Of a stretch of 64,000 nucleotides of DNA, positions 62,801 to 64,000 are shown piece after piece; position 1 is the first letter of the stretch, and the number at the start of each line of letters is the position of its first letter. The stretch lies in NCBI RefSeq assembly GCF_019134595.1, contig NZ_CP077770.1:764001-828000 (forward strand). The letters run 5' to 3'. This DNA is from Pseudoalteromonas shioyasakiensis (GTDB lineage: Bacteria; Pseudomonadota; Gammaproteobacteria; Enterobacterales; Alteromonadaceae). The translations under genes were made by a program, and so were the position numbers. The notes under the pieces are model-generated. The model was not told the origin of the DNA. It was given only the letters and a program-made list of their open reading frames with translations, and did not search any database.

Positions 62801-64000
62801 GATGCGGCTGATATTTTAGATGAAGCAACATTTACTAAATTTGTTACTGTGCCAGCTAACTCAAAACGTTTTATTGCTGAAACAGTCGGTGTTGAATCAG
62901 AGCTAGAAGGTACCTTGAACGTAGGTAATCCTACTTTATACGTAGGTAAAGACTACAACGGTGATGGTATTGTTCAGCCTCAAGACGAAATCTTGTGTGT
63001 ATCTAATCATAAGATTTATAAAAACTTCTGTAATATTAACAACCCTGAAGAAGGTGAGTACTGGGTTGTAGCTTATAATACGAATAAATCGTCTGTTGAT
63101 GCGGTTGAAGAAACGTTTGAACTTGCTACAGCGATTGTGTCTGACCAAGTTGCATCAGGTATGACTGCAAGTTTGCCGGGAAGTGATGGTCAAAATACTG
63201 TTGAAATGACAGTCGACTGGGACATGGACCTTGATGCCGACAGCGTGTACTACTCACTATTAGATGTAGGGACATCGGCAGTGAATCATGGCAACCTAGG
63301 CTCTATTCCATTTAAGCTTAACCGTGGTAATGATGTTGCACACCTTGATGCGCCATACACAGGTGCAAAAGTGGGCGATATGGTGCCTTACACATTTGAA
63401 GTGTTAGCGAATAACTCAGGTGTAGATCGTGAGTTCTCACTAGAGCTTGATATACCTGCAGGTCTGGATATCAAAGCAGAAAATGTAATGGTTTCAACAG
63501 CATCTGAAATCAACGTTGAAATTGCCGACGGTAAAGTGATTGTAACGGGCACACAAGCGGATACTCGCGATGTTGAGCCTGATTATATCGTGTCAGATAA
63601 CATCACTGATGAAATGTGTCGTACGCCTGATTTTGGTAACTCAAACCCAGGTGGTTATGTCGATTTATCAGAGTTTGGTATCACGCCAACTCTATCAGGT
63701 TTCGATGAAAGTAATCTTTACAATTCTCAAAGTGGTTACTCATTACCAATCGCAAGTTTCTACAATGGTGCTTATGACACATTCAGTCTGTATAACAATG
63801 CTGAAAATACTAATATCCAAAACTCGATAATCCAAATTCGTGGTATGGGTACAGTGAATACCAATGGTAGCCGATACTTCTATCCAGTACATAATCCGTT
63901 CCCTTATAACTCATTCCCTTATGAGAACATGGGTCCATTATGGCGTGGTTGGGAGTTCACTGATAATGGCTTATTACGCTCTGTAATGTCAGTTTGCTTA
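59849..64000 (+). CDS. S8 peptidase paralogue (protease 2), truncated by window end
   Basis: The frame opens at 59849 after AACTATCCAGGGG and stays open for 1384 codons to the end of the window; no stop is seen, so the C-terminus is missing. The signal peptide (QVKTLSIAVAAALYSASAAHA) and pro-region closely match protease 1. The triad is Asp234, His310 and Ser707, offset by one residue from protease 1, with the same PA-domain insertion. A calcium-loop-like DYNGDGIVQPQDE is also kept near residue 1035. Similarity continues past the catalytic region with scattered substitutions and a more divergent segment after about residue 1280. It is a tandem duplicate with its own leader. Whether it also ends in the GlyGly-CTERM-like tail cannot be seen. 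Confidence 0.92.
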   Translation, partial: MQVKTLSIAVAAALYSASAAHAVGIDNNQVKHQLKAPNITFEEVKAFSKEFNQGDSSNMLQNDGLNVQLNNKANKFAEEGIDGEHIYIIRLRDNSVALEARDLTSPLSQSLQAQGVSKVFEKGQAAVSAVTEYQNKLLSKQRTVMHNVTAVTGRTQMRRQFTKALNGFSVKMTEQEAMRVAELGAVVSVMRSKNYDLLSDEGPKHIGADQIWDGSSVPSGIKGKGEGQIVGIIDTGINSDHPSFAAVGGDGYEHENPFGPGVYVGDCVEEPEEIQCNNKLIGVRSYDVITDAFDAMIPGWPAIGEDYQGHGSHVASTAAGNVVKDVPFMLPSFGENTDGNILKEGLFPEISGVAPHANIIAYQVCYPSSDEYAGCPGEALVAGIEDAISDGVDVINFSIGGADSNVWADPVQLAFLAAREAGINVAAAAGNSGQACGSAECFGYLDNSSPWLAQVAATTHGRTVAVETAVEYAGFADETLGSEVPSWSETGLVGGSINSEEITGVVVWAKDYEDVNGFKDFNGYCTADYPENTFNFYKDGTEIAGAADGSTNVIVICQRHFSNDSAANARTAKVDHVKAGGADGFIMFNRDREQGTVAESYSLPGVHFTYDQWNGVWPDDGLADWVDSYSELGHMITIKPTVIERRVDAEDADWLAKFSSRGPSYSNVEVLAPTLAAPGVDIYAAYSDEHPFVTPHGQDYAAISGTSMASPHVAGSMALLRQIHPEWTAAEIQSALSMTAENVVKYHRLNSESDVVADAKIYRSGAGRINVGLAAKAGFVMDETADNFLAADPYNGGTPHKLNLPNLVNFSCAPECQWVRTIKATEDGTWTVSHEDVENWAFDVNTQAAQNGVNIDIFPKTFTLKKGETQTIIVKASIMDTQDWFSNSEVELHTNLVFQAEEADIPDAHWPVAFKYDRGNLPSSLETTAHSNVGTYVAKGIVLPSVEAPVARAYEPVKAEITTVTLPKDDDRTHPWAMNRNDDVDAADILDEATFTKFVTVPANSKRFIAETVGVESELEGTLNVGNPTLYVGKDYNGDGIVQPQDEILCVSNHKIYKNFCNINNPEEGEYWVVAYNTNKSSVDAVEETFELATAIVSDQVASGMTASLPGSDGQNTVEMTVDWDMDLDADSVYYSLLDVGTSAVNHGNLGSIPFKLNRGNDVAHLDAPYTGAKVGDMVPYTFEVLANNSGVDREFSLELDIPAGLDIKAENVMVSTASEINVEIADGKVIVTGTQADTRDVEPDYIVSDNITDEMCRTPDFGNSNPGGYVDLSEFGITPTLSGFDESNLYNSQSGYSLPIASFYNGAYDTFSLYNNAENTNIQNSIIQIRGMGTVNTNGSRYFYPVHNPFPYNSFPYENMGPLWRGWEFTDNGLLRSVMSVCL

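Noticed and set aside
1..64000. tRNA, rRNA or known riboswitch
   Set aside because: Intergenic regions were read for cloverleaf ends, rRNA signatures and common riboswitch cores; none was convincing. A covariance-model search would be decisive.

Overview
The window looks like a chromosomal segment of a marine gammaproteobacterium of the Alteromonadales, most likely Pseudoalteromonas or a close relative. Grounds: moderately AT-rich coding sequence, E. coli-like operon orders (sfsA-dksA-gluQRS-pcnB-folK-panB-panC, epd-pgk-fba, qseE-qseG-qseF), the marine 'proteobacterial dedicated sortase' cluster, and secreted S8 proteases with a GlyGly-CTERM-like tail. I see no rRNA, tRNA, prophage, insertion sequence or CRISPR array. 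The genus is inferred, not proven.

Layout. 1-11.1 kb: a DUF2339 membrane protein, then a transporter-fused hybrid histidine kinase (CrbS-like) divergent from a two-subunit sodium:solute symporter (DUF4212 plus SSS), a cNMP-binding/CBS/DUF294 protein and a DEDDh exonuclease. 11.1-15.7 kb: a RelE/DinJ toxin-antitoxin pair, a block of 77-78 bp tandem repeats, and epd-pgk-fba. 15.7-20.3 kb: a leader unusually rich in GATC, a porin, and phoB-phoR-pstS with recognisable Pho boxes. 20.3-24.6 kb: osmoregulated periplasmic glucan genes opgG-opgH and a Cys-rich lipoprotein. 24.7-30.8 kb: the dksA-to-panC block plus sfsA, where pcnB apparently begins at an AUU codon as in E. coli. 30.9-35.8 kb: pepB, a phosphoribosyltransferase, a YeiL-like regulator, a small membrane protein and an exported amidohydrolase.

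35.9-41.1 kb: four consecutive small exported EF-hand proteins (eight intact loops), divergent from a QseE-QseG-QseF (GlrK/GlrR) signalling operon that also carries a DUF1543 gene. 41.1-49.4 kb: a complete dedicated sortase system (PdsS kinase, PdsR regulator, PdsO OmpA-like protein, one VIT/VWA target with an LPQTDG tail, one class GN sortase) lying between two intergenic inverted-repeat elements. The sortase 3' end overlaps a convergent DMT exporter. 49.4-53.6 kb: proB, a diguanylate cyclase, a glutaredoxin-like protein and gltX. 53.7-64 kb: an RcsF-like lipoprotein and two tandem, very similar, very large S8 proteases with duplicated leaders; the second runs off the window.

The recurring theme is the cell envelope and its sensing: five two-component kinases (CrbS-like, PhoR, QseE, PdsS, plus the REC fused to CrbS), periplasmic glucans, calcium-binding exported proteins, a sortase display system and exported proteases. 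The least understood parts are the dedicated sortase system with its carbohydrate-binding-like sensor, the EF-hand array, and the repeated or palindromic non-coding DNA upstream of epd, the porin and the proteases.
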